DNA from: an uncultured Oscillospiraceae bacterium
Lineage (GTDB): Bacteria > Bacillota_A > Clostridia > Oscillospirales > Oscillospiraceae
Length of the DNA stretch: 23,975 nt
Direction: 5' to 3'
Assembly: GCA_910579155.1 (NCBI GenBank)
Contig: CAJTTS010000050.1
Coordinates: 1-23,975 of the forward strand
The notes below the pieces were generated by a model, which searched no databases, was not told the DNA's origin, and saw nothing but the letters and a program-made list of their open reading frames with translations. Below, in pieces: positions 13,405-23,303 of this stretch (position 1 is its first letter; every line of letters starts with the position of its first letter). The translations under genes and the position numbers were made by a program.

Positions 13405-14213
13405 GTCAACTGAATGGCGGCGGCCATGGAGCCCCGGTTGGTGCCCAGCTTCCGGTGACTCCAGAACATCTCGGGATGGCAGGAGGTACACAGGTCGCTG
13501 ACGGCGATGTGGTCCGGGTCCAGCCCGGCCTGTTCCAGGCGCATGGCGTTGATGTTTTTCAGGTCCACGGCGAACTTGCCGTTTTCCTTGATTCTGATGT
13601 GGCGCAGCACGGCGGTGGACAGCGCGGCAGTCATGGCGTTGGGCACGTCCTCGTGGGTCTCGAAGCAGTCGGGGCCGATGCCGGGGCCCACGGCGGCCAG
13701 GATATCCCGGGGACGGCAGCCATACACGTCTTGCATCCGCTCCACGGCGGCGGAGGCGACGCCTGCGGCGGTGCCCCGCCAGCCCGCGTGGACGGCGGCC
13801 GCCACCCGGCGCACAGGGTCGTAGAACAGGATGGGGATACAGTCGGCGGAGTAGATGACCAGCGCCACCCCGGGCAGGTCGGTCATCAGGCCGTCCGCCT
13901 CATAGCTCACCTTGTCGTAGGGGTCGCCGCGCAGGTCGGCGGTGGTGACGCAGCGCACCACGCCGCCGTGGACCTGGTTGGATATGGCGATTTTCCCGCC
14001 GTCCACACCGATGGCGGAAAAGAAGCGGCGGTAGTTCTCCCGGACGTGGTCGGGGTCGTCCCCCCGGCTCACGCCAAGATTCAGCGACTCCCACATCCCC
14101 TGGGACACGCCGCCCAGCCGGGTGGAAAAGCCGTGGGCCACGCCTGCCGCGGCGTCGATGCCGTCGGAGGAGAAAAAGGTCACGCCGTTGCGGGTCTGCT
14201 CGATAATATTCAT
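13401..14213 (-). CDS. pgeF: PgeF/YfiH family (multicopper polyphenol oxidase / purine nucleoside phosphorylase-type) protein
   Basis: The 270-residue protein belongs to the DUF152/YfiH family, whose members have been described as laccase-like, as purine nucleoside phosphorylase/adenosine deaminase, and as peptidoglycan-editing factors. The metal site is visible: His82 (NQVHG), Cys125 (SADCIPI) and His142 (VHAGWRG), followed by GPGIGPDCFE. Other marks are HGFSTRLGGVS near the N terminus and DLCTSC...FWSHRK near the C terminus. Length is usual. The start ATG at 14213 follows AGGGAG. It sits 157 nt after secA and overlaps the following lipoprotein gene. Given purL two genes on, a purine role is plausible, but that is inference from position only. 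Confidence 0.93.
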   Translation of the reverse strand: MNIIEQTRNGVTFFSSDGIDAAAGVAHGFSTRLGGVSQGMWESLNLGVSRGDDPDHVRENYRRFFSAIGVDGGKIAISNQVHGGVVRCVTTADLRGDPYDKVSYEADGLMTDLPGVALVIYSADCIPILFYDPVRRVAAAVHAGWRGTAAGVASAAVERMQDVYGCRPRDILAAVGPGIGPDCFETHEDVPNAMTAALSTAVLRHIRIKENGKFAVDLKNINAMRLEQAGLDPDHIAVSDLCTSCHPEMFWSHRKLGTNRGSMAAAIQLT

Positions 14214-14370
14214 AAGCTCTCCCTTGGCGCGGGCATTTTTTGCGGAAAATGTCCGCGCCGTCCGGGGGGGACCGGCGCCATGCCTTCGGTTCGGTCGCGC
14301 CTGACGTGTGCCGGCGGCACACAGCGCCCCCCGGATATCCCCCTCCGCTCTCCGAGGGGACGAGAATTTT
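14214..14370 (-). other. secA-pgeF intergenic spacer
   Basis: No gene and no convincing terminator. A CCCCTC/GAGGGG stem just after the secA stop (14359-14340) and a TGTGCC/GGCACA-type hairpin near 14306-14322 have no T tract, so read-through from secA into pgeF is plausible. Confidence 0.35.
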
Positions 14371-17148
<2,778 letters not shown>

Positions 17149-17190
17149 ATCTTGTGTGTCCTTTCTGTTCTGATTGTATATCGCCAATCA

Positions 17191-17332
17191 CAACATGTAG
17201 TCGTGCTTCGCCTGTTCGCGACGCGCGGCTTCGCTCCGACCCGGGAAAAACCCAGCGCCGCTTCTCGGCCCCTGGGCTTTTCCCCTCGCTTCGCTCCATC
17301 CGCGCTGCTTACGACGGCTCCGCAACCTATAA
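17191..17332 (+). repeat. Intergenic hairpin repeat, copy R4 (plus orientation)
   Basis: Begins CAACATGTAGTCGTGCT and ends CGCAACCTATAA, the same type of ends as R1. Arms are 17245-17261 and 17265-17283 around loop TTC. GGGAAAAACCCAG pairs with CTGGGCTTTTCCC with one mismatch; the apex is less well paired than in R1-R3. It lies between divergent secA and the metallophosphoesterase gene. Confidence 0.85.
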
Positions 17333-17408
17333 TAACCCAATTTAACTCGAACCAGTATATCACAACCCCCTGACAGAAAAAAGAGGAAATTGTAAATAAT
17401 ATACGGGC

Positions 17409-17437
17409 TGGAAATGATCCGTTTGTTGTGGTAGAAT
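17409..17437 (+). promoter_or_regulatory. Possible promoter of the metallophosphoesterase gene
   Basis: TAGAAT (17432-17437) has TG one base upstream (extended -10); a weak -35 TGGAAA (17409-17414) is 17 bp away. The surrounding 17333-17440 is AT-rich and unlike the GC-rich neighbourhood. Confidence 0.4.
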
Positions 17438-17450
17438 GTTAGAAAACGCT

Positions 17451-17473
17451 GTTGTCACGCTCCGCGCTTCTTT
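17451..17473 (+). repeat. Joined-ends remnant of the hairpin repeat
   Basis: GTTGTCACGCT (left end of R3) is followed at once by CCGCGCTTCTTT (right end of R2/R3), with the roughly 110-bp middle missing. It sits in the leader of the metallophosphoesterase gene, just before its ribosome site. It may be a deletion product or an empty site. Confidence 0.5.
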
Positions 17474-17489
17474 GAAAGGAGGTTGTCCC

Positions 17490-18677
17490 ATGCCCCGTCC
17501 CGTCCGGATCATCCGGCCCGAGATCGAACCGGGCCGCCGGGTCGTCGCCGTCAGCGACGTCCACGGCAATCTCCCTTTCCTCAAGGGCATCCTGGACAAG
17601 GTCCGGTTTACCCAATCGGACGTGCTGGTCATCGTGGGCGACCTGCTGGAAAAGGGGGAGCAGAGCCTTGCCACCCTGCGGTACGTACTGGCGCTGCAAA
17701 AGACCCACACCGTCTACACCCTGTGCGGCAACTGCGACTACATCGACCACATGTTCCTGGAAGGCGGCGATCCCGGGGACGACGCCTTTTCCATCAAAAT
17801 GAACCGGCGGCTCGGCCCCCCGGTGAAGTACGACGACGTGGATCAGGAGCTGTGGCCCATCCTGTCGAAATTCTGGCGGGAGCGGTCCGTCCTGATCCAG
17901 ATGGCCATGGAGGCCGGCCTCCCCTTCCCGCAGAGTGTCAAGGACCTGCCCGCCCTGCGCGCCGCCCTGCTGGACGGCTTCCCGGAGGAGACGGAGTTTT
18001 TGCTGAGCCTGCCCCACATCCTGGAGGCGGGGAATTTCATTTTCGTCCACGGCGGCGTGCCCCGGGAGGACCGGCTGGAGGAGCTGAACGCCTACGACTG
18101 CATGAAGAACGACGACTTCCTGGGCCAGGGCCACAGCTTCCGCAAGTGGGTGGTGGTGGGCCACTGGCCGGTGACGCTGTACAATCCCCATATCCAGTGC
18201 TCCGCGCCCCTCATCGACTATGACCGCCATATCGCCTCCATCGACGGCGGCTGTGTGCTCAAGCTGGACGGCCAGCTCAACGCCCTGCTCATCCCGGACG
18301 TGTACGGAGACGCCATGGATTACACCTGGTACGACGGCTTGCCCGCCGTCGCCGCCCTGGACGGCCAGGAGCCGTCGGAGGACCCGCTGAATATCCGTTG
18401 GTCGGACAGCGTGGTGGAGGAGCTGGGAACGGAAGAGGACTGCGTCCTGATCCGCCACCCCGCCTCGGGCCGGGAGCTATGGCTGCCCCGGGACTTCGTC
18501 CGCGTCTGGCGGGACGGTAAAACCCACACCGAGGACGCCACCGACTACCGCTTGCCTGTGTCCCCCGGGGACGTGCTGGCCCTGGTGCGGGAAACCCGGC
18601 GGGGCAGTCTGGTCAAGAAGGACGGGATAACCGGTTGGTATTATGGGCGGATCAAATACGGTTTGGAGTCAATATAA
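17490..18677 (+). CDS. Calcineurin-like metallophosphoesterase with C-terminal beta domain
   Basis: The 395-residue protein has the two-metal phosphoesterase core: SDVHGN (Asp23, His25), VGDLLEKG (Asp51), LCGNCD (Asn81), then FVHGG and VVGHWPV further on. The GHWPVTLY ending resembles Ser/Thr phosphatase or diadenosine-tetraphosphatase relatives; the substrate cannot be told. A helical insert separates GNCD from the HGG motif. The last 110 residues or so (from about 285) look like small beta-strand modules with VLIRHPASGRELWLPRDFV and SPGDVLALVRETRRG, reminiscent of SH3-like folds. No signal peptide, so cytoplasmic. The start ATG at 17490 follows AAAGGAGG. A strong terminator follows, so it is a single-gene unit. 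Confidence 0.88.
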   Translation: MPRPVRIIRPEIEPGRRVVAVSDVHGNLPFLKGILDKVRFTQSDVLVIVGDLLEKGEQSLATLRYVLALQKTHTVYTLCGNCDYIDHMFLEGGDPGDDAFSIKMNRRLGPPVKYDDVDQELWPILSKFWRERSVLIQMAMEAGLPFPQSVKDLPALRAALLDGFPEETEFLLSLPHILEAGNFIFVHGGVPREDRLEELNAYDCMKNDDFLGQGHSFRKWVVVGHWPVTLYNPHIQCSAPLIDYDRHIASIDGGCVLKLDGQLNALLIPDVYGDAMDYTWYDGLPAVAALDGQEPSEDPLNIRWSDSVVEELGTEEDCVLIRHPASGRELWLPRDFVRVWRDGKTHTEDATDYRLPVSPGDVLALVRETRRGSLVKKDGITGWYYGRIKYGLESI

Positions 18678-18682
18678 TCCCA

Positions 18683-18719
18683 CAGCGCGCCGGAACCGCC
18701 TCCGGCGCGCTGTTTTTTT
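18683..18719 (+). terminator. Intrinsic terminator of the metallophosphoesterase gene
   Basis: CAGCGCGCCGGA (18683-18694), a 6-nt loop and TCCGGCGCGCTG (18701-18712) pair perfectly and are followed by seven Ts. Confidence 0.93.
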
Positions 18720-18801
18720 GCCCAATTCCGGCGGAGAGATTACAAAACAGAAACGGAAAAGTACCACTGGTTACAGATGGTTTACAATGTAGCACTACCC
18801 A

Positions 18802-18830
18802 TTGACTTTCGACAGTATTCGACCTATACT
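18802..18830 (+). promoter_or_regulatory. Sigma-A promoter of the polysaccharide deacetylase gene
   Basis: TTGACT (18802-18807), 17 bp, TATACT (18825-18830). Just upstream (18768-18790) the near-direct repeat TGGTTACAGA / TGGTTTACAA could be a regulator site. Confidence 0.85.
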
Positions 18831-18863
18831 GACTTTATCTGACAAAAGCAGGAGAGAAGTTTC

Positions 18864-19931
18864 ATGGATCACGCCGACGACCGCGCCACCACCCCGGACC
18901 AGTCCGGGGGCACGACCCTGACCGAACTGCAAAAACCCGCGCCCAATCCCCCGCGCACCGCTTTCAAGCCCCTGTTTTTTATCGTCCTGGCCCTGGCCGC
19001 CGCGCTGGCCACCGCCTGTGTGATGCTGTACCTTCAGCGGCAGGCCGCGGTGGCCCGCGCCGGGGAGCTGGACCGCCGGGCCGCCGCGCTGGCCCAGGAG
19101 GCCGCGGACCTGCGCGCCCTGGCCGATCAGCGCGAGGCGGAGCTGGCCCGGCAGGAGGAGGAACTGGCCCAGGCCCGGGAGGCCATCGACTTGTTGGCGG
19201 AGTATTCCATGGCCGCCCCGGACGGCACCGCGCCCGAATACACCGGGCTCTACCCGGATTTCTACGCCCCGGCCTGGGACGGGGAGACGGTGGACGGAGG
19301 CAAGGTGTGCTGCCTCACCTTTGACGACGGCCCGTCGGCCAACACCGACCGGGTGCTGGAAATTTTGGACCGCTACGGCGTCAAGGCCACCTTTTTTGTG
19401 GTGGGCAGCGCAGCCGCCAGCGCGGCCAACCAGCAACGGATGAAAAACATCGTGGCCGCCGGCCACACCCTGGCCATGCACAGTTGGAGCCACGATTACA
19501 AAACGGTCTACGCCTCGGTAGAATCCTTTCTGGATGAGTTCAACAGCCTGTACCAGTGGATTTATGAGGTCACCGGGGTGTACCCCTCGGTGTACCGTTT
19601 CCCCGGCGGCAGCATCAACGGCTACGACCGGGGGGTGTACCAGGAGATCATCGCCGAGATGACCCGCCGGGGGTTTGTCTACTTCGACTGGAACGCCTCC
19701 GCCCAGGACGCCACCGCCACCCCCCGGCCCGCCTGGGACATCGCCGCCGACTGCCTCAAGGGGGTGGGCCGGGACCTGGTGGTGGTCCTCAGCCACGACA
19801 GCGCCGCCCGTGGCACCACCGTGGACGCCCTGCCCGCCGTCATCGAGGGGTATCAGCGGGCGGGCTACACCTTCTCCGCCCTCCATCCCGGGGTGACGCC
19901 GGTGACCTTCGGCTATCCCGCCCCCAGGTGA
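18864..19931 (+). CDS. Membrane-anchored polysaccharide deacetylase (NodB domain)
   Basis: The 355-residue protein has a short cytoplasmic N terminus, one membrane span (about 37-57), an Ala/Glu/Arg-rich coiled coil (about 60-112), and an extracellular NodB/CE4 catalytic domain. All CE4 motifs are seen: TFDDGPS (152-158, Asp154 and Asp155), HSWSH (206-210), RFPGGS (245-250), FDWN (274-277) and VLSHDS (308-313). The enzyme should remove acetyl groups from peptidoglycan N-acetylglucosamine or a related wall or exopolysaccharide. The coiled coil may space the catalytic domain from the membrane or drive dimer formation. The start follows AGGAG at about 10 nt. It has its own strong promoter. No clear terminator follows. 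Confidence 0.93.
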   Translation: MDHADDRATTPDQSGGTTLTELQKPAPNPPRTAFKPLFFIVLALAAALATACVMLYLQRQAAVARAGELDRRAAALAQEAADLRALADQREAELARQEEELAQAREAIDLLAEYSMAAPDGTAPEYTGLYPDFYAPAWDGETVDGGKVCCLTFDDGPSANTDRVLEILDRYGVKATFFVVGSAAASAANQQRMKNIVAAGHTLAMHSWSHDYKTVYASVESFLDEFNSLYQWIYEVTGVYPSVYRFPGGSINGYDRGVYQEIIAEMTRRGFVYFDWNASAQDATATPRPAWDIAADCLKGVGRDLVVVLSHDSAARGTTVDALPAVIEGYQRAGYTFSALHPGVTPVTFGYPAPR

Positions 19932-20061
19932 CGGCGGCCCGGCGGGCGCGCGCGCGGGGGGTTCTCCCGGTTTTTCCCGGCTATTTTATAATAAGGTAGC
20001 GCCTTACCGCCCCGTCCGCCTTGTACAGGATATCAAAAAGCCGAAAAACAGGAAATTTTTC
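19932..20061 (+). other. Spacer after the deacetylase gene
   Basis: GC-rich alternating CG stretch then AT-rich DNA. There is a TATAAT (19987-19992) without a matching -35 and a short TAAGG/CCTTA hairpin (about 19991-20005). No gene or convincing terminator is seen. Confidence 0.3.
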
Positions 20062-20090
20062 TTTACAAACCGGCAAAACTATGATATGCT
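20062..20090 (+). promoter_or_regulatory. Sigma-A promoter of rpsO
   Basis: TTTACA (20062-20067), 17 bp, TATGCT (20085-20090) with TG one base upstream of the -10. Confidence 0.75.
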
Positions 20091-20096
20091 TTGCCA

Positions 20097-20214
20097 GAAC
20101 GTCCTAAGGGACGCCGCCCGCCTGCCTAGTTTTGGGACAAAGCTCGCTTTTTGCGGGGCTTCTGCCCGCCCACAACCCGGCGGCAGGGGAATTTTTTGAA
20201 AGGTGGAACCTCCC
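20097..20214 (+). promoter_or_regulatory. rpsO leader, possible S15 autoregulatory structure
   Basis: About 118 nt of leader. CGTCC/GGACG (20100-20113) forms a 4-nt-loop hairpin. CCTGCC (20121-20126) can pair with GGCAGG (20182-20187), enclosing a middle domain with its own short stems and ending close to the ribosome site. S15 is known to bind its own mRNA leader in several bacteria; that this leader does so is inference. Confidence 0.4.
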
Positions 20215-20481
20215 ATGATCCGCAAAGACCAGAAGACGGCCGTTATCGAGGCCAACCGCACCCACGAGACCGACACCGGCTCCCCCGAGGTGCAGATCGC
20301 CATTCTCACCGCCCGCATCAACGAGCTGACCGAGCACCTGAAGGTCCACATCCACGACAACCACAGCCGCCGCGGCCTGTACAAGATGATCGGCAAGCGC
20401 CGCAAGCTGCTGGACTACCTGGCGAAGAAGGACATTGAGCGCTACCGCGCCATCATCGCCAAGCTGGGCATCCGCAAGTAA
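20215..20481 (+). CDS. rpsO: 30S ribosomal protein S15
   Basis: The 88-residue protein is a full-length S15, which binds 16S rRNA early in small-subunit assembly. [12 protein letters not shown] (21-32) and [11 protein letters not shown] (45-55), which contact the rRNA, are intact, as is the Lys/Arg-rich end KRRKLLDYL. The start is ATG at 20215 after AAAGGTGG; a start 12 nt earlier would run through the ribosome site. The rpsO then pnp order is a widely conserved pair, here interrupted by a small membrane gene and a repeat. Confidence 0.98.
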   Translation: MIRKDQKTAVIEANRTHETDTGSPEVQIAILTARINELTEHLKVHIHDNHSRRGLYKMIGKRRKLLDYLAKKDIERYRAIIAKLGIRK

Positions 20482-20492
20482 GGTTTCAGCAG

Positions 20493-20523
20493 GGGCGGCG
20501 CGGGTCACCGCGCCGCCCTTGTC
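20493..20523 (+). terminator. Hairpin after rpsO (weak terminator or attenuator)
   Basis: GGGCGGCGCGG (20493-20503), loop GTCA and CCGCGCCGCCC (20508-20518) form a perfect 11-bp GC stem but the following TTGTCCC is a poor T tract. Partial read-through into the next genes is likely. Confidence 0.6.
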
Positions 20524-20543
20524 CCATGAGGAGGGATACACCC

Positions 20544-20825
20544 ATGGAATTTTTGCTGGAAGTTTTGGCGGAAACTATCGGAGAGGTTTTTTTGAACTGC
20601 GGTATCGAGGCCTCCATCGACCATCGCCTTCCCAGGTGGCTGCGTGTCCTCATCCTGGCTGCCACCACACTGGTGTTCGCCGCCGTGTTCGGCATCCTCC
20701 TGATCGTAGGCATCGGCGCGCTCAGCCATACGCCGTGGATTTCCCTCCTCCTGTTCGCCCTGGACGGGGGCCTTGTTTTCCTATGTGCCTGCAAGGTCCG
20801 CAAGGTTCTGCACGCCCGCAAATAG
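20544..20825 (+). CDS. Small membrane protein between rpsO and pnp, function unknown
   Basis: I do not recognise a family. The 93-residue product has an amphipathic N-terminal part (1-30), two hydrophobic segments (about 33-60 and 65-83) and a short basic tail (CKVRKVLHARK). The start ATG at 20544 follows GAGGAGGG at a good distance; an earlier ATG would use the ribosome site itself as coding sequence. No Cys/His metal pattern or signal peptide cleavage site. It lies 62 nt after rpsO and 260 nt before pnp, in the same orientation, so it may be transcribed with either. Confidence 0.72.
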   Translation: MEFLLEVLAETIGEVFLNCGIEASIDHRLPRWLRVLILAATTLVFAAVFGILLIVGIGALSHTPWISLLLFALDGGLVFLCACKVRKVLHARK

Positions 20826-20850
20826 TCCCATCCACCAAGAGCCGCGCTTT

Positions 20851-20902
20851 TAGCAGTTGAACATGGGTCCTGGCAACAGCCGGGGCTTATGTTCAAGTGC
20901 TA
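20851..20902 (+). promoter_or_regulatory. Large inverted repeat in the pnp upstream region
   Basis: TAGCA-G-TTGAACAT (20851-20864) and ATGTTCAA-G-TGCTA (20889-20902) pair over 13 of 14 positions. Inside the 24-nt loop CCTGGC and GCCGGG pair around AACA, giving a stacked two-part stem. As RNA it would be a long, stable hairpin ahead of pnp. No T run follows, so it is not a terminator; a processing site or protein-binding site is the inference. Confidence 0.6.
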
Positions 20903-21042
20903 AGAGGAAGCGCGAGGATAGCCGCGCAGGGGTGCTTGGAGCGGAGTGAGGATGAAAAACCAGGATTTGCGCAGCAAATCTGTTTTTTATCCGAATCGAA
21001 GCGAAAGCGACCCGGCCGCGCGGCCAATCCGAGCGTGACAAC
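20903..21042 (-). repeat. Intergenic hairpin repeat, copy R6 (diverged, minus orientation)
   Basis: The complement of GTTGTCACGCT is at 21032-21042 and of CGCGCTTCCT at the other end. Core hairpin arms 20952-20970 and 20974-20990 around loop GCA: GATTTGC/GCAAATC at the apex, then an A5/T5 helix. Flanks GGAGCG-GAGTGAGG and CCGAATCGAAGCGAA align with those of R1-R4. It lies in the pnp leader. Frame-wise it is open and in phase with pnp for 63 codons, but it precedes the pnp ribosome site. Confidence 0.75.
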
Positions 21043-21085
21043 GCGGCTCCAGCGTCATTCACAAAGTGAAAGGAGCAACACCCTA

Positions 21086-23236
21086 ATGTCAACCGTCATC
21101 ACCCATAAGCAATTCGCCAACGAGCGCACCTGGTCCATGGACCTGTGCGGCCGTCCTCTGACCATCAACATGGGCAAGGTGGCCGAGCTGGCCACCGCCT
21201 CCGCCCTGGTGACCTACGGCGAGACCACCGTGCTGGTGGCCGTCACCGTCTCCCCCCGTCCCCGGGACGGCATCGACTTCTTCCCCCTGTCCGTGGAGTT
21301 TGAGGAGAAGCTGTACGCCGTGGGCCGCATCCCCGGCTCCTTCATGCGCCGCGAGGGCCAGCCCTCTCTGCCCGCCGTGCTGGCCAGCCGGGTCATCGAC
21401 CGCTCCATCCGTCCCCTGTTCCCCTACGACTTCCGCAACGACGTGGTGTGTACCGCCACCGTCATGAGCGTGGACCGTGACTGCTCTCCCGAGGTCACCG
21501 CCATGATCGGCGTGTCCGCCTGCCTGGCCGTGTCCTGCATCCCCTGGGCGGGCCCCATCGGCTGTGTGGAGATGGGCTATGTGGACGGCCGGCTGGTCTA
21601 CAACCCCACCACCGAGCAGAAGCACCGCTCTGACCTGGACCTGACCGTGGCCGCCACCGCCGGCAAGGTCATCATGATCGAGGCCGGCGCCAAGGAACTG
21701 CCCGACGCCATCATGTACGACGCCATCGTCAAGGCCCACGAGGAGATTCAGAAGCAGGTGTCCCTCATTAACCAGATGGTGGCCGAGATCGGCAAGGAAA
21801 AGATGGCCTACGAGCACGCCGCCTTCGACCAGGAGCTGTTCGACAAGATCACCGCTGACTTCATGGACGAAGCCCGCGCCGCCATGGACACCGACGACAA
21901 GAACGTCCGGGAGGACCGCTGGAACGCCATGATTGAGAAGTGGCACGAGAAGTATCTCGAGGACCACCCCGATATGGACCAGTTCCTGGAGGAGATCACC
22001 TACAAGTTCCAGAAGAAGATCGTCAAGGCCTGGCTGCTGGAGGGCCACCGGGTGGACGGCCGCGCCAGGAACGAGATCCGTCCCTTGGCCGCCCAGGTGG
22101 GCGTGCTGCCCCGTGTCCACGGCTCGGGCCTGTTCACCCGCGGTCAGACCCAGGTGCTCTCCATCTGCACCCTGAACACCCTCTCCGCTTCCCAGAAGCT
22201 GGACACCATCTGGGATGAGGAGGAGAAGCGGTATATGCACCACTACAACTTCCCCGCCTACTCCACCGGCGAGGCCCGGGCCGCCCGCTCCACCAACCGC
22301 CGGGAGAAGGGCCACGGCGCCCTGGCCGAGCGCGCTCTGGAGCCGGTTATCCCCTCCGCCGATGAATTCCCCTACGCCATCCGCGTGGTGTCTGAGGTCC
22401 TGAGCTCCAACGGCTCCACCTCTCAAGGCTCCATCTGCGGCTCCACTCTGGCCCTGATGGACGCGGGCGTGCCCATCTCCGCCCCCGTGGCCGGCATCTC
22501 CTGCGGCCTGATCCAGGACGACGACGGCGGCTTCACCACCTTCATCGACATCCAGGGCGTGGAGGACTTCCACGGCGAGATGGACTTCAAGGTGGCGGGC
22601 ACCAAGAAGGGCATCACCGCCATCCAGATGGACATCAAGAACGACGGCCTGTCCCACGCCATCATCCAGGAGGCGCTGGACATCACCAAGGACGCCCGCT
22701 TCGCCATCCTGGACGAGATCATGCTGCCCTGCATCTCCACCCCCCGGGCTGAGGTCAGCGAGCACGCCCCCAAGATGATTACTGTGAAGATCGACCCGGA
22801 CAAAATCCGCGAGGTCATCGGCAAGGGCGGTTCCGTGATCCAGAAGATCACCGCCGAGTCCGGCGCGCAGATCGACATCGAGGAGGACGGCACCATCCAC
22901 ATCGCCTCCCCCAACGCCGAGTCCTGCAACATTGCCAAGAAGATGATCGACACCATCGTGTTCGTCCCCGAGGTGGGTGCGCTGTACTACGGCAAGGTGG
23001 TGCGCATCCTCCAGTTCGGCGCTTTTGTGGAGCTGGCCCCCGGCAAGGACGGCATGGTCCACATCTCCAAGCTGGCCAACCACCGGGTGGCCAAGGTGGA
23101 GGACGTGATCAACATCGGCGACATGATCTGGGTGAAGGTCACCGACATCGACGAGAAGGGCCGGGTGAACCTGTCCTATAAGGACGCGCTCCGGGAGATC
23201 GAGGAGAAAAAGGCTCGCGGCGAAATCGTGAAGTAA
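21086..23236 (+). CDS. pnp: Polyribonucleotide nucleotidyltransferase (PNPase)
   Basis: The 716-residue enzyme degrades RNA 3' to 5' by phosphorolysis and can add tails; it forms a ring-shaped trimer. In order: first RNase PH domain (about 15-145), helical domain, second RNase PH domain (about 330-550), KH domain with IREVIGKGGSVIQKI (from about 570) and S1 domain from about 632 (GALYYGKVVRI, FGAFVELAPGKDGMVHIS). FFPLSVEFEEKLYAVGRIPGSF and RSIRPLFP are classic PNPase signatures. The start ATG at 21086 follows AAAGGAG at about 11 nt. Leader DNA upstream carries a large hairpin and repeat R6. A strong terminator follows. Together with RNase Y at the other end of the window it forms part of the RNA-decay machinery. 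Confidence 0.98.
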   Translation: MSTVITHKQFANERTWSMDLCGRPLTINMGKVAELATASALVTYGETTVLVAVTVSPRPRDGIDFFPLSVEFEEKLYAVGRIPGSFMRREGQPSLPAVLASRVIDRSIRPLFPYDFRNDVVCTATVMSVDRDCSPEVTAMIGVSACLAVSCIPWAGPIGCVEMGYVDGRLVYNPTTEQKHRSDLDLTVAATAGKVIMIEAGAKELPDAIMYDAIVKAHEEIQKQVSLINQMVAEIGKEKMAYEHAAFDQELFDKITADFMDEARAAMDTDDKNVREDRWNAMIEKWHEKYLEDHPDMDQFLEEITYKFQKKIVKAWLLEGHRVDGRARNEIRPLAAQVGVLPRVHGSGLFTRGQTQVLSICTLNTLSASQKLDTIWDEEEKRYMHHYNFPAYSTGEARAARSTNRREKGHGALAERALEPVIPSADEFPYAIRVVSEVLSSNGSTSQGSICGSTLALMDAGVPISAPVAGISCGLIQDDDGGFTTFIDIQGVEDFHGEMDFKVAGTKKGITAIQMDIKNDGLSHAIIQEALDITKDARFAILDEIMLPCISTPRAEVSEHAPKMITVKIDPDKIREVIGKGGSVIQKITAESGAQIDIEEDGTIHIASPNAESCNIAKKMIDTIVFVPEVGALYYGKVVRILQFGAFVELAPGKDGMVHISKLANHRVAKVEDVINIGDMIWVKVTDIDEKGRVNLSYKDALREIEEKKARGEIVK

Positions 23237-23251
23237 AAGGCAAATAAAACG

Positions 23252-23289
23252 GCGGACAGGGTCTTGAACCCTGTCCGCTTTTATTTTTT
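23252..23289 (+). terminator. Intrinsic terminator of pnp
   Basis: GCGGACAGGGT (23252-23262), loop CTTGA and ACCCTGTCCGC (23268-23278) pair perfectly and are followed by TTTTATTTTTT. The T tract ends directly at the ribosome site of the next gene. Confidence 0.95.
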
Positions 23290-23303
23290 AGGAGGTAAAA
23301 ATC

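Noticed and set aside
17149..17187. 13-codon longer SecA start
   Set aside because: It passes through the AAAGGA ribosome site and is not a SecA-like N terminus; MGLISKLFG is typical.
20897..21085. 63-codon N-terminal extension of PNPase
   Set aside because: It lies within repeat R6 and runs through the pnp ribosome site AAAGGAG; the family N terminus fits the ATG at 21086.
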